A stretch of 64,000 bases of DNA from Elysia chlorotica (GCA_003991915.1 RQTK01001099.1:1-64000); one strand, 5' to 3'. Shown: positions 12,066 to 28,032, counted from the first letter of the stretch. Program-made: numbers and translations. Notes: generated by a model from the letters alone, not told the origin.

Positions 12066-15000
12066 AAGATGCATGCTTGAAATTGCTCCAATTTCTGATC
12101 ATTATAATAATTCTAGAATTAGCATGCACAGCCACAATAATTATACAAAATCTCCCTCTGCCTTCGTCCCAAAAGCCTGACTGTCTTCATCGCAGTTCAT
12201 ATGACATTAGACAGGTCACGGGGAGACTGTCAACTTTACTTTACAGTGATTGTGCTGTTAAAAAAAAGTGTGATTTAACTTAAAGATTTAGGCTTTGTGG
12301 TGTTAGTGGTTAGATTTGTTACCATTTCTGAAGCATTGTAGAAGAACATTAAACTCAGATTGGTGTGCAATACTGCAGAGGATTTCGCCTAAGTCCTATT
12401 TGAAAGGGTGCCAGTTTGTGCCTTTCCGCAGGCCAACTGATGGTGGGGTCGGGTCTCAGCTTATCAGTCCTGTCTATCATCTGAAAGAGGTCCATTCACT
12501 ATCATTATCTATAACATTGCATCAAGAGGAGGGATTTCTGTTATACTGAGTTATCACTATCAGTTCATGTCTGTTAAAAGCAGAGAACTGTTGTCTATGC
12601 CCTTCCATTTGTAACAATATGTGTTATTTGTTTTCTTAATTTTAAATTAAACAGACTTGACAGTATAGAAATACAACATAAATACAAATTTTAAATATTT
12701 TATTTTTTTGTAAATACATTTTTGTATTGAAATAATCTCTGATTTTTTCTCTACATTGGAAACAAAGTTGGGCCCCAGCTTTGTATGGTGTTTTTTATGC
12801 CTCATTATTAGGCAACATACAAAACACTAAGATAACCACTTCATCAGAAGGTTCAGTTCACAGACATTGTTGTATGTAAGGTCCTTGCTAGGCTTCGTCT
12901 TTTTTTTTTCCGAATTCATGGCAACAAAAATGCACCAACCATATTCAGAGAAAAGAGAAATTGACACAAATTTGATTTTAATACATCTTCCTATACAATA
13001 TGATTCTGTCCAGGTTTTTGTGTATTGTGGTCGTAACTCCTAAATCAATTTAAATGTAAAAATATGGGACTGACACACGACTAGTGAACAGTGGTATAAT
13101 TTTCTTTGTTTATCAAATTAAACAGTGACTGGGCTAGCAAGATGGCATATTTCTGACTTTGATATGTCTTTTTATCATAAACATGATAATGATATCAATG
13201 TCTTTAATAGATCAGTGTCTTGTGATGATGTTGAAATTAAAATGCACTGGAACTGTTTTTTTTTTTTAATAAATAAAGAAAATAAATAGAAGATGTATAT
13301 ATTACTACTACAGGCAAATCTTTTTTTTTTGAATTGCATGTTTATCAAACTACCAAATAAATTAATAAATGCCAGTCTGCTAGCTTTGTGGCAAAATGTA
13401 TGGCCTAGGAAGCCTACATGTGATGTTGCTAAATTAGTTTAAACATTGAATTTGAAGTATCTATTCTTTTGTTTATTTGTATATATCAGTTTTACTCTAG
13501 ATTTTTGATTTCACCTCAAGCGTGTGCTCGAAATTATATCGTATTACTAGCAAAAATCAACAAAGGGAAAAAACACATAAATTTATCTATTTATTTTTTA
13601 ATACTTTACCTGGGTTATTCTGGTGGAGGGTCATATTTTTCTCATATTTCCCTGGTAGTGATAATACTCAGTTATGATGATGAAAGAATTACCTCTGGTT
13701 GGCAGTTTTCTGAGGACATGGTAAATTTGGGTATTATATGAAAACCCGTAAAGAACGCAATTTTCTGCTGTGTTAGACTCAGGGATACCACTTTCCTGAA
13801 TTCCGGAAATACAATTTGGCTTCGGAGTCTCTGGAAATCTCTCTATTTGAGTCCAACATCAGGAAAACACTTTTTCTGAACATTCCTAAAAGTTAGCAAG
13901 GCTGTCGTTACAATGTGCTGTCGCTCTTCATTACTTGCACAAAGCCTAAATATGCAGTGAGGAAGAACTTTGCTTTTTTTCTTCAGCTGGCTTGTGATAG
14001 TTAATGTTCGAACTCACAAACACTCAACTGGCGATTTCCAATGTCAATCCTAGCAGATTTCTGCGGAATTTTAAAAGTGAAAACCCATATGCTTTTATTT
14101 CAAAACATGTTGGGCTACACTCTAGTTTATTCTTCTAAATAATACTGATCGGTTCATCTTTCTTCATCTAGTCCCCCCCCGTCTTTTCCGATAAATTGAT
14201 TCCTGCTAGGGTTTGTCTGATTTGAGTCAGATTTTTTTTACTACTTCAACGACAGATCAGAACATTCGTCAAACAGTTCTAAGCTTATTAGTAATTAACT
14301 TAGCAAATAATCAAGAGCTCTAGTCTTCTAGCTTTTATAAAAGAAATAATCTCTTATGCGATAGCTACATTGTATCGCACGATCGCCACATTCTGCTTGT
14401 TGTACAATTTATCTCTTAAATTCATTTATTCTAGATCTACATCTAGATTTCTGATAATAACGTTTCGGTCTGATATTTGTGTTTTGCTCAGATCCTTTTG
14501 TTAAAAAGAAACAACTCATGTTTTTTTCCATAATGAAATGTACACACACTGCAGTTAAAACTTTACCCCAAGTCTGATTCATGAACCTACGTTAGATGTA
14601 GGATGAAAATAAGCTTCGATGAGGCAGATTTTGATGTATGATAAAAAAGAAATACATGTACATATACAATCTAAAGGTGCCATTGCACATTTTGTTTACC
14701 GACAAATGTCTGTTAGAGAGTATAAGTAAATGTAATGCATCTATTTCCTTTAATAAATGTAACCATCACCTCAGGGACCTTCTCAGAGCCTCTCCAGCGA
14801 CGCCCCCCTGAACCCCTTCCCCTCCTCTGTCCCCTTTACCCAAGTTCAGGAAATTTGACGAGGGCCTAGTGGCATCGCTAGTTAGTCTGCAGAAACTTAG
14901 GAACTTTTGCTTCTGTACAGGATGGTTTTCAATAGGAAAGAAAAGAATTTTGTTGAACGTTGAGAAGTAGTGAAGTACCACCCTGGCTGGGCAAGCAAAG

Positions 15001-17164
15001 AGTGGAAGGTCATACTGTATAAGCTTCTTAATCTTTGTGTCAATAACGTCATGATTTAAGACTTAACTCTGAATAGCTTACTGTGCTACTATTAGAGTTA
15101 CTGCTAAGTTTAAGTCATATGCTTTGCCTCTGTGTGTTGTGGTGGACTTGGGAAAAAATGCAATGATCCTCCCATCTCATTTTATACAGGGATTTTTTTT
15201 ATTTTGACCACATTTATGCGGGTTGATTCCAACTTAGAGCAATCAACACGCGTGAATATAATGAAAAACAAAACAACCAAAAACTTTTGTCTATGGCAAT
15301 GTATAATATAGTTATATGGATGATTGTGTTTGTATTTATTTGCTGCAATAATTAAATAATGTTGTACATGAAACCAATTATATAACATCTGAAGACTTGT
15401 AAAGTGGTGATATTTTTTAATTAAAATACTGTTGGTGTACTTTGACAGATGTACATGTTTGTTATCTCTATAACTTTTCATAACATGGAAATAGCTGTCT
15501 AGTTAGATAGCGCAGATTCACATCTTTCACAATTTTCTAAAGTTAGAGCTGCTAGTGCTACGTACTACAGAATGTAACGTCGACTTAACATGGAACTCAC
15601 AAGTGGATTTATAGTATAAATGTCCCCTAATATTTTTTTTTGATTTTTGTTTAAGTTGAGAGGAAACACTTGGAGGTCAAAATTAATTTTTTTTTCTTCT
15701 TTTTTTCGTATCACATCAAAAGAGTATAAATTCAATATGTCTTATGAATATGATGTGCTCAATAGTGGCACTGTCACAAAAAGCATTGCTTTAGTTATGA
15801 CTTTTTTGGTTTACTTGTGAGACCAATGTAAAAGCCACCTTGTTTACTAATTTTCAACTTTAGTTTATATGTTGTTTTAAAGACTTTTTCAATTTTTTAA
15901 ATGTAATTATCGTTTTTTCTCTAAGGAATTTTTACTATCGTCTCAAAGACACAAGTCTATGGAAAACAGCCTATTTATCGTCATATCTGATAATCTCAAA
16001 AATAGAAAGTCCTTCTATTTGGTGCTTTTTCCCTGGTTGCTACCGCGGACACAAAAACTACATTGTATCAATCTGATACCTTCACTATATTTTTTTCACT
16101 CTTTTAAACTATGATGTTTATTTCTGTAAAAAAATGTAAACATTGCAACATCCCAGTCAGATTCAGTAAGGAGCACAAATCTAAACTACTAGTCAATGAT
16201 CGTTCTTGTGTGAATCAACACAATGTCATAGATTAGATACTACACAATACCTTGGGTTGGACTTGTCCATATTATTATTAAACATGTTTTGTCCAAATTG
16301 TTATGACCAGGAAATTTTGACTATGTGGTGTCAGCGTCTTACATCAAAGAGATTTCCACCACAAACATTGTTACAATGTGTATATATACATGATTTTATT
16401 TAAAACTACATGAAAAATATTTCAGGCAAATAAATATGGAATCTATCATTTTGACTTATGTCTTTTTTTTATTGTTATTATGAACCAGTTTTAGGTGTTT
16501 GATAAAGTACTTGTAAAGGCGTAATCTAGCCTATACAATGTACACACTAAATGTATGTTGAAAACACTGCTCGGCAGCAAGTGGGCATTTAAGTAAAATT
16601 ACAAGGTAAAGTAAACTTGAATGGGGCGGCAGTATCAGGCTTGGGCGATCATACATAATACATGCAGTGAATATCTGTCTTGGGATTAGCATGGGTCAGG
16701 TTTGGGATATCACTGCGAACCAACTGAGACAGAAGTCATGTTACTGCTAGTCCTGCACTGTCTTTATGTGGCAGTACGTAAAATTGTCAATTATTAGTTT
16801 TGGGACTTGTCCACAATATAGCCTATACGGTGAAGATCTTGGACGCTTAGCAACAAACTTGCACCATTCTAATTCAATTCCTGTTCCAATAAAAATAGAA
16901 ATGATCTAGGATTGTTGGATTGTTTCATAAGGCATTTCCTGAATCGACTCGTTTCTAGGTATGACTGGAAGTTGTAACATAGTAAAGAAGTTTTTATTTA
17001 GCATAGCAAGAGCTCTATTTTCCTAGGCTTGCTTCATCAACAGAATGTGCTTATGGTATATAGGTACAATGTACAATGTACAAAGAACAAACTTATTCAC
17101 CAAGTAACTGTTTAAAGCAAAGACATTGAATCTTTTTTTTAAAAAAAGAAATCAGCTTTTTGCT
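12066..17164. other. Intergenic between convergent RNF185 and PPIL2
   Basis: AT-rich sequence with no supported exon. It holds AATAAA clusters near 13270, a small AGATCTAG-type cluster near 14430-14446 and one SINE copy at 16692-16855. The longer open frames (for example 15182-15481 on the minus strand) have no recognisable similarity or splice context. Confidence 0.5.
16692..16855 (+). mobile_element. SINE body fragment
   Basis: Contains 'caactgagacagaagtcatg', 'tgtggcagtacgtaaaattg' and 'gtccacaatatagcctatac', in the order of the SINE body. Confidence 0.65.
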
Positions 17165-17170
17165 TTTATT
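17165..17170 (-). terminator. Candidate poly(A) signal of PPIL2
   Basis: TTTATT on the plus strand reads AATAAA on the minus strand, 145 nt after the PPIL2 stop codon. Confidence 0.6.
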
Positions 17171-17314
17171 GTAAATTGTTTTGATAGATCGATACAAAAA
17201 GCATTACAATAATTAGTCAATATACATATTATCATCATTTGAAGAGTCATCTTCAACTGAACTCGGGTTGATATTGTGATACTAGGGGTTTGGTTGATCA
17301 TCCAGGTGCCGTCT

Positions 17315-20300
17315 TCACCATGAGTTGAAGTCCCCAAACTTGTATGTAGCGTCTTTCTTCTTCTTAGTCTCAGCTGCTTCTGTAAGGCCGGAATCAGCTG
17401 CTCGTTTCCTATGGGAGATAAAAAAAAAAGGAAATGCAAAATGCATGCATCATTCTGTGTTCTAGACTTCTATACTGTTTTTCACATCAGGTTTGGACTG
17501 TCATAGTGAAAAATAATTACATGGGTATACAATATAGCAAAAACAAAATTAGGAGTGGAAATTAATTTTTTTTTAAAGTAACATTCTCGTGATATTTTAA
17601 CATGACAACAGTTAGAGAAGTTTTATATAAAATGCAAATTAAATGTTAAAAAGCAAGTGCCTCATTCTGCCCAGGAATGATACATCTTGTTAAAAATTTT
17701 CACTGAATGGCATACATTTGTACTTGGCTGTATACATGTATGAAGCCAAGTAAGCGAGCACTCTGCATAGCATAGCAAAAAAGAAAAGAAGAAAACAGTT
17801 TCTACCGGATTACAATGTCCTTAAGTGCATAAATACATGTTAGCCAGTGATCTATATGATTGAAATACAATAAATCTTAAACTCAATAAATTTACTTGTT
17901 AATTTTAAATAGTTTGTTGGGTACAGGCTTCGTTGCAGCCATGTGTGGCTCAGTGCTACCAATTCAGTGCCTCCATCTATATCATATGTACCTAGATAGT
18001 GTTGAGCAAGTCAAAAGTCTCACTTCTCAGCCTACAATTTTCCCTCTGTCCCTTTTCTCTCAACCATACAAACACACACACATATACACATACCAAATTT
18101 TAAAAATTTGGAGGCTATATCTCTTTGATCTTAAATCCTACTCTGCATCCGGAAGATTAGTAAAATTTGTGGTGAAATTTTAACTTGATCTAGTTAGTGT
18201 CTTGTAAGAAACTTTGGGAGCTTGTCGACACCTCTGGTTTGTGGGATCTAAGGGATATGAGATTACTTTACTAAAGGCAAAGAAGAAGAAAAACCGGGGA
18301 CTACAGGTTGCCCTTTGAGTTCAATTGGGTTTGTTGGATTCAAAATGTACTGTAGTGTAAAATAAAAATGCTGCAATGCTCTACTATTTAACTTTAGTAA
18401 AATTGATACAAACTTAACTCACTCGAACAAGAAACACAGATAGGGTTGGAATAGGTTCCACATATTACATACCCTCATAATCCTCGCTAAAAATAGCAGC
18501 ATAGAAACTCACGTTGCCGTAGCGCTGATGTATTTCCCGATTCCTTGTCTGTACACAGTGGGGCCTCTGTCTCCTTCCCTCTTTTTGGCTTTCTTCTTTC
18601 TCTCCTCCTCTTCTTCCTTTTTCCGCCTTTCCTCCTCTTCTTCTCTTTCCTGTTTTAGCTGAAAATACAAGTATGTACAATTACAGTGGAGGTTGGTTAA
18701 AGCAAACTTTTCAGTTCCCACAAACATTTTTAACTGCAGGCAAGAGTTGCTCTGAAATCCAATATACAAACATAAATAAAAAAAATCAAAAGGGACTGTT
18801 CAAAGAGGTTGATATTCATCAAGAATTGACTTAAAGTTAAGTTGCTTTGTGATCATTTCACTATGCATGACATTATCAATCACATGACACAACATAAAAT
18901 ATGTTTTAAACCATAAAGACAAGCTAAGCCTATTCTTCATGTCCAGAAGAGAGATTTATTAAAAAAAAAATTAAAATGAAATACTGAGGGTCCACAATAT
19001 TTAAACCTAAAGAACCAAGCACGGTCAATAAACACAAACACAAATACCAATGTTTTAATGGATATGTTGCTGATCTAAGGTTCTTACATGCACGTTTGAT
19101 TATGATATATACAAATGCAATTTCAACATAAAAAAAAGCGGTCATGGAGGCATTCTTAAAAAAAAGTGGTAACCACTATGCAAATATTATGTATGATTTT
19201 TTATTTGAATCTATTGACAGTTTATTGTTCATATGAGAGTGAAATAACTACATGTACACATCAGTTTGATTTTTACATCAACGAAAGCAACAAAATTAAC
19301 CGTGGGGCCCAGGCTTCACTATATCATTAGCTAGCTAAGCTCTTGACAATTCTGGACACATGCCGCCTAATCCTCCGCCTTTGGTAAGTAAAACCAAACC
19401 AGATTCAACTTTATTTTTTTTTCCATTGATTTATTCTAAAAACGTAATGAAAACATAAGGAAAAAAACAAGAACAAAAAGCCCCCCTCCCCACACCACAC
19501 ACATTGATTCTAAAACAACACAACAATATAAACTATAACACCATTTTTAATGCCTTGCATTTTGTCAATTCTGTGTAACTTTAATTCATTATTTTTGGTT
19601 TCAATAAGTTATAACTCACTTGCTCATCCGCCTCTTCGTATGGATCTGTGAACACCACACAGTCCTTAATTATTATGTCAGTCTGTTAAATAGAAGATAT
19701 AAAAATATCTAAAATAAGACAAAGAGATAACAAAAAAAAAAACACAAAACAAAACAAAAAGGAGTATAGGCCCTACAAAAAAAGAAAAAAAAAAGGGAAA
19801 AGCAAAATTGTCGCAATTTTGTAGAATCCTCATGGGGGACTCTCAACATACTATCCAGGATTGGTGTTTTGGTGCCGGTAATCATTTAAAAGTAAGCCAG
19901 TTTCACTACACATTCACTGTCATCACTATGATATACGACATTAAATTTTAGTGACACAAGAGCCTTACAGTTGGGTGAAGGCATGTCAATGTAGATTACA
20001 TCGTGCCCGTTGAGTCTATTATTACATGTGTTGTAATAATTAAAAAGTAAGCCAGTTTCACTACACATTCACTGTCATCACTATGATATACATGTGCTAC
20101 GTTACATTATCAGATTTGCGCTAGCACAATTAAACTTTGGTGGTGACACAAGAGCCTTACAGTTGGGTGAAGGCATGTCAATGTAGATTACATCGTGCCC
20201 GTTGAGTCTATTATTACATGTGTATTCTGATTAACCTTTGTTACGGTCCTTAGGTTTCCACAAGGATCCTATGCGCTGCATATCAATGAGATTCGAACAT

Positions 20301-23300
20301 CGAGTCTCCTGCTCTACAAAGCATGAAGCTTATCGACTGAGTTATGTGTTCTTCAGCTAATAGAAATCTGTGGTTGCTTCAAGTTGATCTAAAACAAAAA
20401 CAAAAATACTTTTTGACCACGTAACGTACCGTACCTGGCATATACAGTATAACATTGCTAATCTGGCAACAATCCCTACTACTCTGCTGGACCGTCAGTG
20501 CTTCTATCGGACATTTTTGGTTGTTCTACGGTTTTATTAGACAATTGTGTTTCTACATGTAAATAATAAAACGAAAACGAAAGCATTAATGTACTGCAGC
20601 TATTGACACCTCATGAATTAAACTTGAGGTAAATCTGTACTTCTTTTAGAGTAATCAAACTTACTTCTAGTTCTATTAAAAATGGGAAACTGGAAAAAAC
20701 GAATGCCTCCAGATCTCTAGATCTAGAGTTTTAACCTTATCTCTAGATCTATAGATTTATATTCCATATCTAATTTGAACCATTTTCATACATGCATCTA
20801 GACTTAGCGTTTATTGTATGGAAATAGACACTCCCCAGATTAAGAGTAGACACAACCACCATATAACTAACTTGGATTACAGTGTGAGTGGATCTACACG
20901 CTTTGAAGTTTGGGATTCATGTGTGTTTGTGGAAGGGTGAGAGGAAGCATGTTGTGGATAGAGGGGTAAGGGAAAAAAGGTTGTGATCTGCTCAACATGA
21001 TCCAAGAAGATTGAGGCTCTGAAATGGTAACCCAGAGCCACCAATGACTTCAACAAAGCTTGCAGCCAACAAGCTAATGTATGGAAGAAAAACAAACTGA
21101 ACAATTAAACTTCATACCTAGGTAATTGTACAAATGTGTTGATCGATGTTTTGCAGAACAATTTTTGTATGGAAGAAAAACAAACTGAACTAGTAAGTAA
21201 ACTTCATACCTAGGTAATGATATTTACTCTTCACACTATCCGCTTCTGTGCCATGTAATTGCAAATCAATCTTTAGCAAAACATTTAACAAGAAAGTCAA
21301 CGATGAAATACATATGTAGGACATATGAATGCTTGTAATTATAAATTCCGATGGTACATTTTAACATATGATTACTGACAGGACTTGTAATGAGGACAAG
21401 ACATTTATAAACTAGGCCGTAGCTAGTTTGTGGGAGAAATGGTGAAATCTACACCAAACCTCCACCTTTTATGTTCAAAGCTTCTTTCCAGTCCCAAAAG
21501 CTGAAAGGTTGGACTTTAATATCATGATTCCACTGTATTGGTTAAACTAAAAGAACGAAACTCTTTTAACACACTTCTTGCCTGACAATTCTCTTCAAAT
21601 AAAGTATATACGGCAGGTATAAATGAACTGATTTGCATTCATAAAGCATTATCATATCATATTCTCAGTTCACACTAATATTGTTGTCTATGTAAGCCAG
21701 CGAAACATTTTACACTTCCAACTAAACCTCAATATCAGTCCTCTCTCTCACAGTCTCAGAATTGTGTTTACAAACTTCAAGTTGGTGAGTTTATAAAAAT
21801 CAATACAGTGTTTTTTTTTGTTTTTTTTTTCTTCTATTTAATCCACAGTTTTGCTTGCTATTAAAAATAAGACTTCAACTCAAGTAATTCAACAGCATTC
21901 CATTGGCTCTAGAAGAATCTCTGATTTCTAAAAAGCTGTAGAGGAAGCATATAACTACTGAAAAAGAAAAACTAAAAAATATTTAAAAAAAACAAAATGT
22001 TTTGTAGCATAGGTCTTAGAATTTAATAGATATGCATTTGAAGAATGGCGGACCAAGAAAATGAAAACCAAGGAAATAGTAGGGGGCTTACAGTAGTTGT
22101 GGAATCTGACCAAGAAAACAGCACTCCCCTGGTTGAAGCTGCAATAAGCTCTCCACACAAAGAAACTGTCGCTGCCAGCGATCAAGATGCAACAAATGAA
22201 GAAGCTGTTCAGAAATCAGAGACAGAGGCAAACTCTCCAACAAGCCCACCATATATAGTCAGGAATGCAGAGTTCACTTCATTTCTGCAACTACGAGACG
22301 CCATTGAAAAGTATCAGAAGGAAAATTGTGTTCAGCTCATAGTAAAGGACTCAAAACTTCTGAAGGCAGAATCAACTAGAAAGGTACCATCTATTTCTAT
22401 TCATTGCTTACAAAAAATGTTTTAATAATTGAAATGTACAAATTTCACTTTTGCCCCACCATGTTTAACTTAAATGCAGTCATTATCATAACTCAGCTAT
22501 GAAACAATTCTCCTAGATAACACAAAAATCACTTTGACTGTACCATGATTTAATATGGGCATATATAAAAAAAAAACAACAAGTTTTTAGAACAGACTAT
22601 TGTTGTTGTTTCCTAAATATGAATTTGACAATGTTTCTTCACTATATTACAGAAAAGAGAAGAAATTTGCATGAAAAAAAATTGAATATAATAATGTATT
22701 CAGGAAATACCTTTCAAGTGCTCTAAGATTAATTAACTTTGATTTCACCATAGCCTATTCAACCATAATGCACTATCTGACAATGAAACAGCAGTGTTAA
22801 ATTCCCTTAGAAAGCATTTAAAAATTATCATTTTATTTAATGCTGCTCGAGCACTTGTAAATCACTCATAACAATTTTTTTTAATTGCATCCCATCATAA
22901 ACTGAATTGACAGACACATACCCATATACATTTTATAAAATATAAACTGTTTGTTCTTAATTAATATGGGCCTTTGATTATTAAATATACTCTTTGTATT
23001 ACACTATGAACAGGTCATACCAAAAGTGTATCATCTAGTGAACCAGGACCTGATGTATCACTCGATAACATACACTTGTAAATGTCATGGAGAGCTGAGA
23101 CAGAGACCAGGAACCAGGATGAAAAATGTTGGGTGAGTTCCTTTAGGTAGAGAACAGTGTGAGGTAATTTTGGAGGCTGAATGGATGAAAAAGGGAAAGA
23201 CTCAGAAGACTGGATAAGTTCAGATTGAGAAAAGGGAATGTTTTTTTTTTTTAATGTCCAACATAAGCAACTGAACTACAAAACTGATGGGTCTTGACAC

Positions 23301-24773
23301 TAACATCTTTGCTCTGACAAGAAATAGAGCAGGAGTAGTACTAGTAGGACTACTGTTTCAGACGGTTGCATTACACAGGTACCAGCCAACGAATAGAGAA
23401 TACATGTAATAGACAATCCTTTCAGTTTGGAGACTCCAAAACATGTCCTTATGGCATGCCACTCTTAATCTTATTCTTAGCTCAGGCAAACAATATGTCC
23501 CTCAGGTAAAACACTGGAGCAGAAATCATGGTGTCAGCTCCCCTATCCCCCATTTAAAAAAAAATTATTTCAAGAAGACAGAAACCAAAGACATGTGTAC
23601 AGTGTAGGAAATGTGTAAGGCAGCAAGGAGCTGAGACTTGTAACAACATCTGTAGGCCTTTTAAAATTGAAAAAATTGAATATTTTCCTTCCATGATAAA
23701 ACGTCTGCAAGTTTTAAAATAGGTAACTGTTTCTTTTTTTTTTATGGACTTGTTACAACTGTATTTTTTCAGACAAAAGCGCCTGAACTGCCCTGTGTAC
23801 ATACGTTTAAAGTTATCGCCTGACTTGCAAAGACTTGTGCTTTTCGACCTTTATGAGGAACACAACCATGAAATCGATCGCACCACTTGCCAAATGACAC
23901 CACGTCAACAAGTCTACCACTTGTCCCGCATGAAAAGGAAGAGAGCTAGAAATAGCGGGGAGGGCTTTGAAACCATGACAACTGAGAATTCCAGTAAGTG
24001 CTCATTCTTATGAGCCTGAACCTGAACCGTAAAAAAAATTCTAATCTTTTAACCGTTTCCAGTTAGCACCCGGGCTCAATGAACACCTTAGTCCCAACTA
24101 ATACATCAATTAATACAGTAATAAAATCTCTGTCAACTGGTTATGTAATTCAACTATACATTGAAATTCCTAAAGGGCTAACTTACAAACAAATATTTTA
24201 CATGTACCTGGTGTGTGTTATTATGTGAATGATAATAGGTGCCTAGTAATTGTGGTAAAACTAGTATGCTTAATAGGTTACAAATACATTATGTATAATG
24301 TTGATGGAAGAATTTTTAAAATACTCTACTAGACAATTTTCTTTTGAAACACGCACAAAGCTAGATAGTTTTTACTGCAGAGGATACAGTATCAAATGTT
24401 TGCCAAATGTGGGCAAGGCAGAAGTATTGTTCCCATTTAGTACATAAAATACAGGACCACATTTAATTATTTCTCTGTGACATTTGCATCTGTTGATATA
24501 GTGGTTTATTTGTAAGATGAAAAGAAACAAATCGTCACTGAGTTAGCATGATGGTAGATTTCTGATGTAATTTTACATTAGCATGCATATTCACTATATA
24601 TAATTATGTATCAGTGCATTTGTTAGATCCATATCTATTTTGTGGTGAAGTGTAAATTATAATGCACCATTTGTTTTTAATTAAAAGAAAAACAACAATA
24701 GCTTTTGTACTACAAACACATGAATAAAATATTAATATTTTTCATATCTTAAAACTACATATTATTATTATTA

Positions 24774-24808
<35 letters not shown>

Positions 24809-26295
24809 GTTCTCAATTTTAGAAAACTTATTTCAGTAAATACTTCAATGCATGTTAATCATATATTGATCCCTGCCACCTCATTCCCTTCCAGTAAGCT
24901 TCAAGTCAGATTTGGAGAGTTGTCCCTCCAAAAAATCTGTGCGCCTAGACCTGCACCCACACATTAGCCTTGGGGAACCAATGGTGAAGAAGGAAACAGA
25001 GGAGAGTGAGCCTCAATCTGATGAGACGGGCCGAGATCCTGCGCAGAATCGGACGGAAAGATCAGAGTCCCCACTGGACAGTGCCTCCAGCAGTTGCTGT
25101 GACAGTGACGAGGAAGAAGTCAGAAACAACAGTCGGCTGCTGCCATTCCCCATCAGACTCATCGGGTCGGCTATCACCTGCAACCCAGAGCTGATCGCCT
25201 CCACTAAGGAACTGCTTGACATTCAGAAATCAAAGTTAAACCTCGAGCGGCAAAAACTGCTCATGGAAACAAAACTGTTGGAACTGACCAACACAAAACT
25301 CGAGCTGGAGATCAGGCAGCTGCAGAAAAGTCTGACGTCCGAGAGCAGTCAGCACCAAGACACAACCATTTACCTACAGGCTCCGTAAAGCGCTTGTTTC
25401 AGCTGTGCCATACATTATTTACTTGTTTGTTGATTGATACATGTATTATTTTTGTAAGAAACTATGAAGATCTGTTATTTAAATAAAGCACTAGTCAAGG
25501 TTAACCCCTTGTGCACTTGTTAAACACTATGTGTGTGTTTTTTTTAACCTATACCTACCTACATCCTGTTTTGTTATTGATTTTTTTCACAGAGATTGTC
25601 ATGTTTCCATTATCAATGGTTCAATAGGAAATTTTTAAAGATGTGCCCCCACTTTTAAATCAATATTCATGCTTGAATTGATATAATTATGTTTGGTGTC
25701 CAAATACATCATTTTTCACAAAGACATTCAAGATGGAAGTTCTGAATATTAGTCAGAATAAGCCTGAGTTGTGTTAAAAGTTGTGTTTGCTTACTTGTTG
25801 GAATCCGTAATAAATAAAATTGTACAAAAACTGGAAAATCTAAAATGACCAATGCATGCAATACTTTATACTAGATTTATACACAACATACTGAAAAAAA
25901 CCCACTATGACACCAGAGTAAAAAAAAAAAATTAATCTGACAAGTGACATGAAATTAAAATTAAAGAAAAAAAAAAACAACGAAAAAAAATCATGAAAGC
26001 TAAATTATACACGAGAAATAAATGTCAAATATCAAGTCTCTAGTAAAGGTAGCAGGTATTAACTTTGCTGAGAAAAACCGATACATATTGTACCAATACA
26101 GAAATACTTTCACTACTACTACTACTACTATTTACTACTACTGATGGAGGTATTGTTAACTCAATAAGTCCCTACGAAAGTAATGGCAAACTGTCTCACA
26201 AATGTTTTCATGCAACAATTGCTGCTGCTATTGCTGCTATTGCTGCTGCTGCTGCTGCTGCTGCTGCTTGATGATGATGATGATGATGATGATGA

Positions 26296-26386
<91 letters not shown>

Positions 26387-27985
26387 AAACCACAACGACC
26401 ACGGTCGTTACCAATACCAGTATGTGAACCACTAATTATTCTAGTCACCAACAAGCATTCAAATAAAGAAGGCAATGATTCACGAAGCTAGGCATATTGA
26501 TCTAAATACAGCCATGAAAGGGCAACCATTATTGTTTAACAAAACAACCACTGATCGAAACCCCACAATTTTTTTAAAAGAATTTTGTTTTCTTTGTCGT
26601 TAGTATACACCGTGAGAGCCTTATACTGTACCTATCTATACACAAACAATAGATATACTGCCTAAACATGGGGTTTGGGCGGGAGGGTTCTTAAATCTGA
26701 ATGTCTCAGAGATACATAAAATCATCAAGGGGCGTGGTAATCCATGGGTATAACATTCTCCTTCTGTTTGGAAAGTTGCGATTTGATTGTTGCGTTGGGT
26801 GCTGCAATTTTCCCAATTACATGTAAATGGTTTTGCTGTGTGTCAGTACATGTATAATGTGTTGGATCGAGTCTCGGTTATTCCGCCCTGGGGTCCCGTC
26901 GTCGTAAAGGAATTTACTTGAGATATAATATATAATAGACGACGTTGAATTAGGAAAGAGCTTACTGTAGAAAACTGAATGACGCACACTATATGTACGG
27001 TACTGTTCTAATTACTCAGGTCAAATTATTTATTTTGTTGACCTTCTACGCCTGGCAAGCAATAGAAAGGTTTACCTGGTATAAATTACATCTTGGCAGA
27101 TCGCCGACATTTTCCGTTAAGTTTTTAACAACTTTCCATGTAAGTAAGTCTGCCTTTGATACAAAAATGTACCGTTCATTTTAACGTAATTTGAGTGTTT
27201 AGCTTTATAATTCTGTTCTAGAAGACTTAGATAAATGAAAAAAACAAATACCCACTTCTGTGCGTAGTGGAGCAGAGATATGTTTACTTACACTACATGA
27301 GTGCGACTTTACGGTTATTGAGCTATTTTTAATCAAATACACGACAAAAACAGATCGGAGGGGTTTGTTTGTAAACAGAAACCGGTCTTTCTTTCACTTC
27401 AGACAATTAAAACATAAAACTTCGATTCTAGATCTAAACGAGCTTGTAGATAATACCACCCAGCTCTCCATTTCATTGCTGTTTAAAAAATGTATTTTCA
27501 GATGATAGGAGAAGGGGGTAGATCTAGGTCTAGGTATAAATCTAGATCTAGTGCAGTCGTAGACACGGCGCATGCCTGTAATAAAGAGATTCTAGAATGA
27601 TATAATCTGTTGGAATCTAGATTTAGACTTAGATCTTGATCCCTAGAGAAGTTATAGTTGAAGATGGGGAGTTAATGAGCTTGGAGAACCCGTTCTTAAC
27701 AAAATAAAATCCCACATCTCTAGTGATATTACAAACTATGAAGAGGAGAGAGCTTCCTTATGCTATTCCATAAAATAAGGAGGCAACCGCAAATCACCAG
27801 TAAATAATCGGGGTACTTTTCTAGGAAATGTATTCCAATAATAACTACAAGGAGACCAACTACAGGAATTTATTTAAGAAAGAAATTAGAACAAAAAACT
27901 GAATGGTTTCACAGTACTTTCACTTTTGAATGGCTCTTAGTCTTAAAGACCTCTTAGACCTAAAGTACACACACACACACACACA

Positions 27986-28032
<47 letters not shown>

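Noticed and set aside
26161-26491. Long open frames of poly-Ser, poly-Leu, poly-Val and poly-Tyr on both strands
   Set aside because: Translation artefacts of the trinucleotide array; no start context, splice sites or non-repetitive coding sequence.
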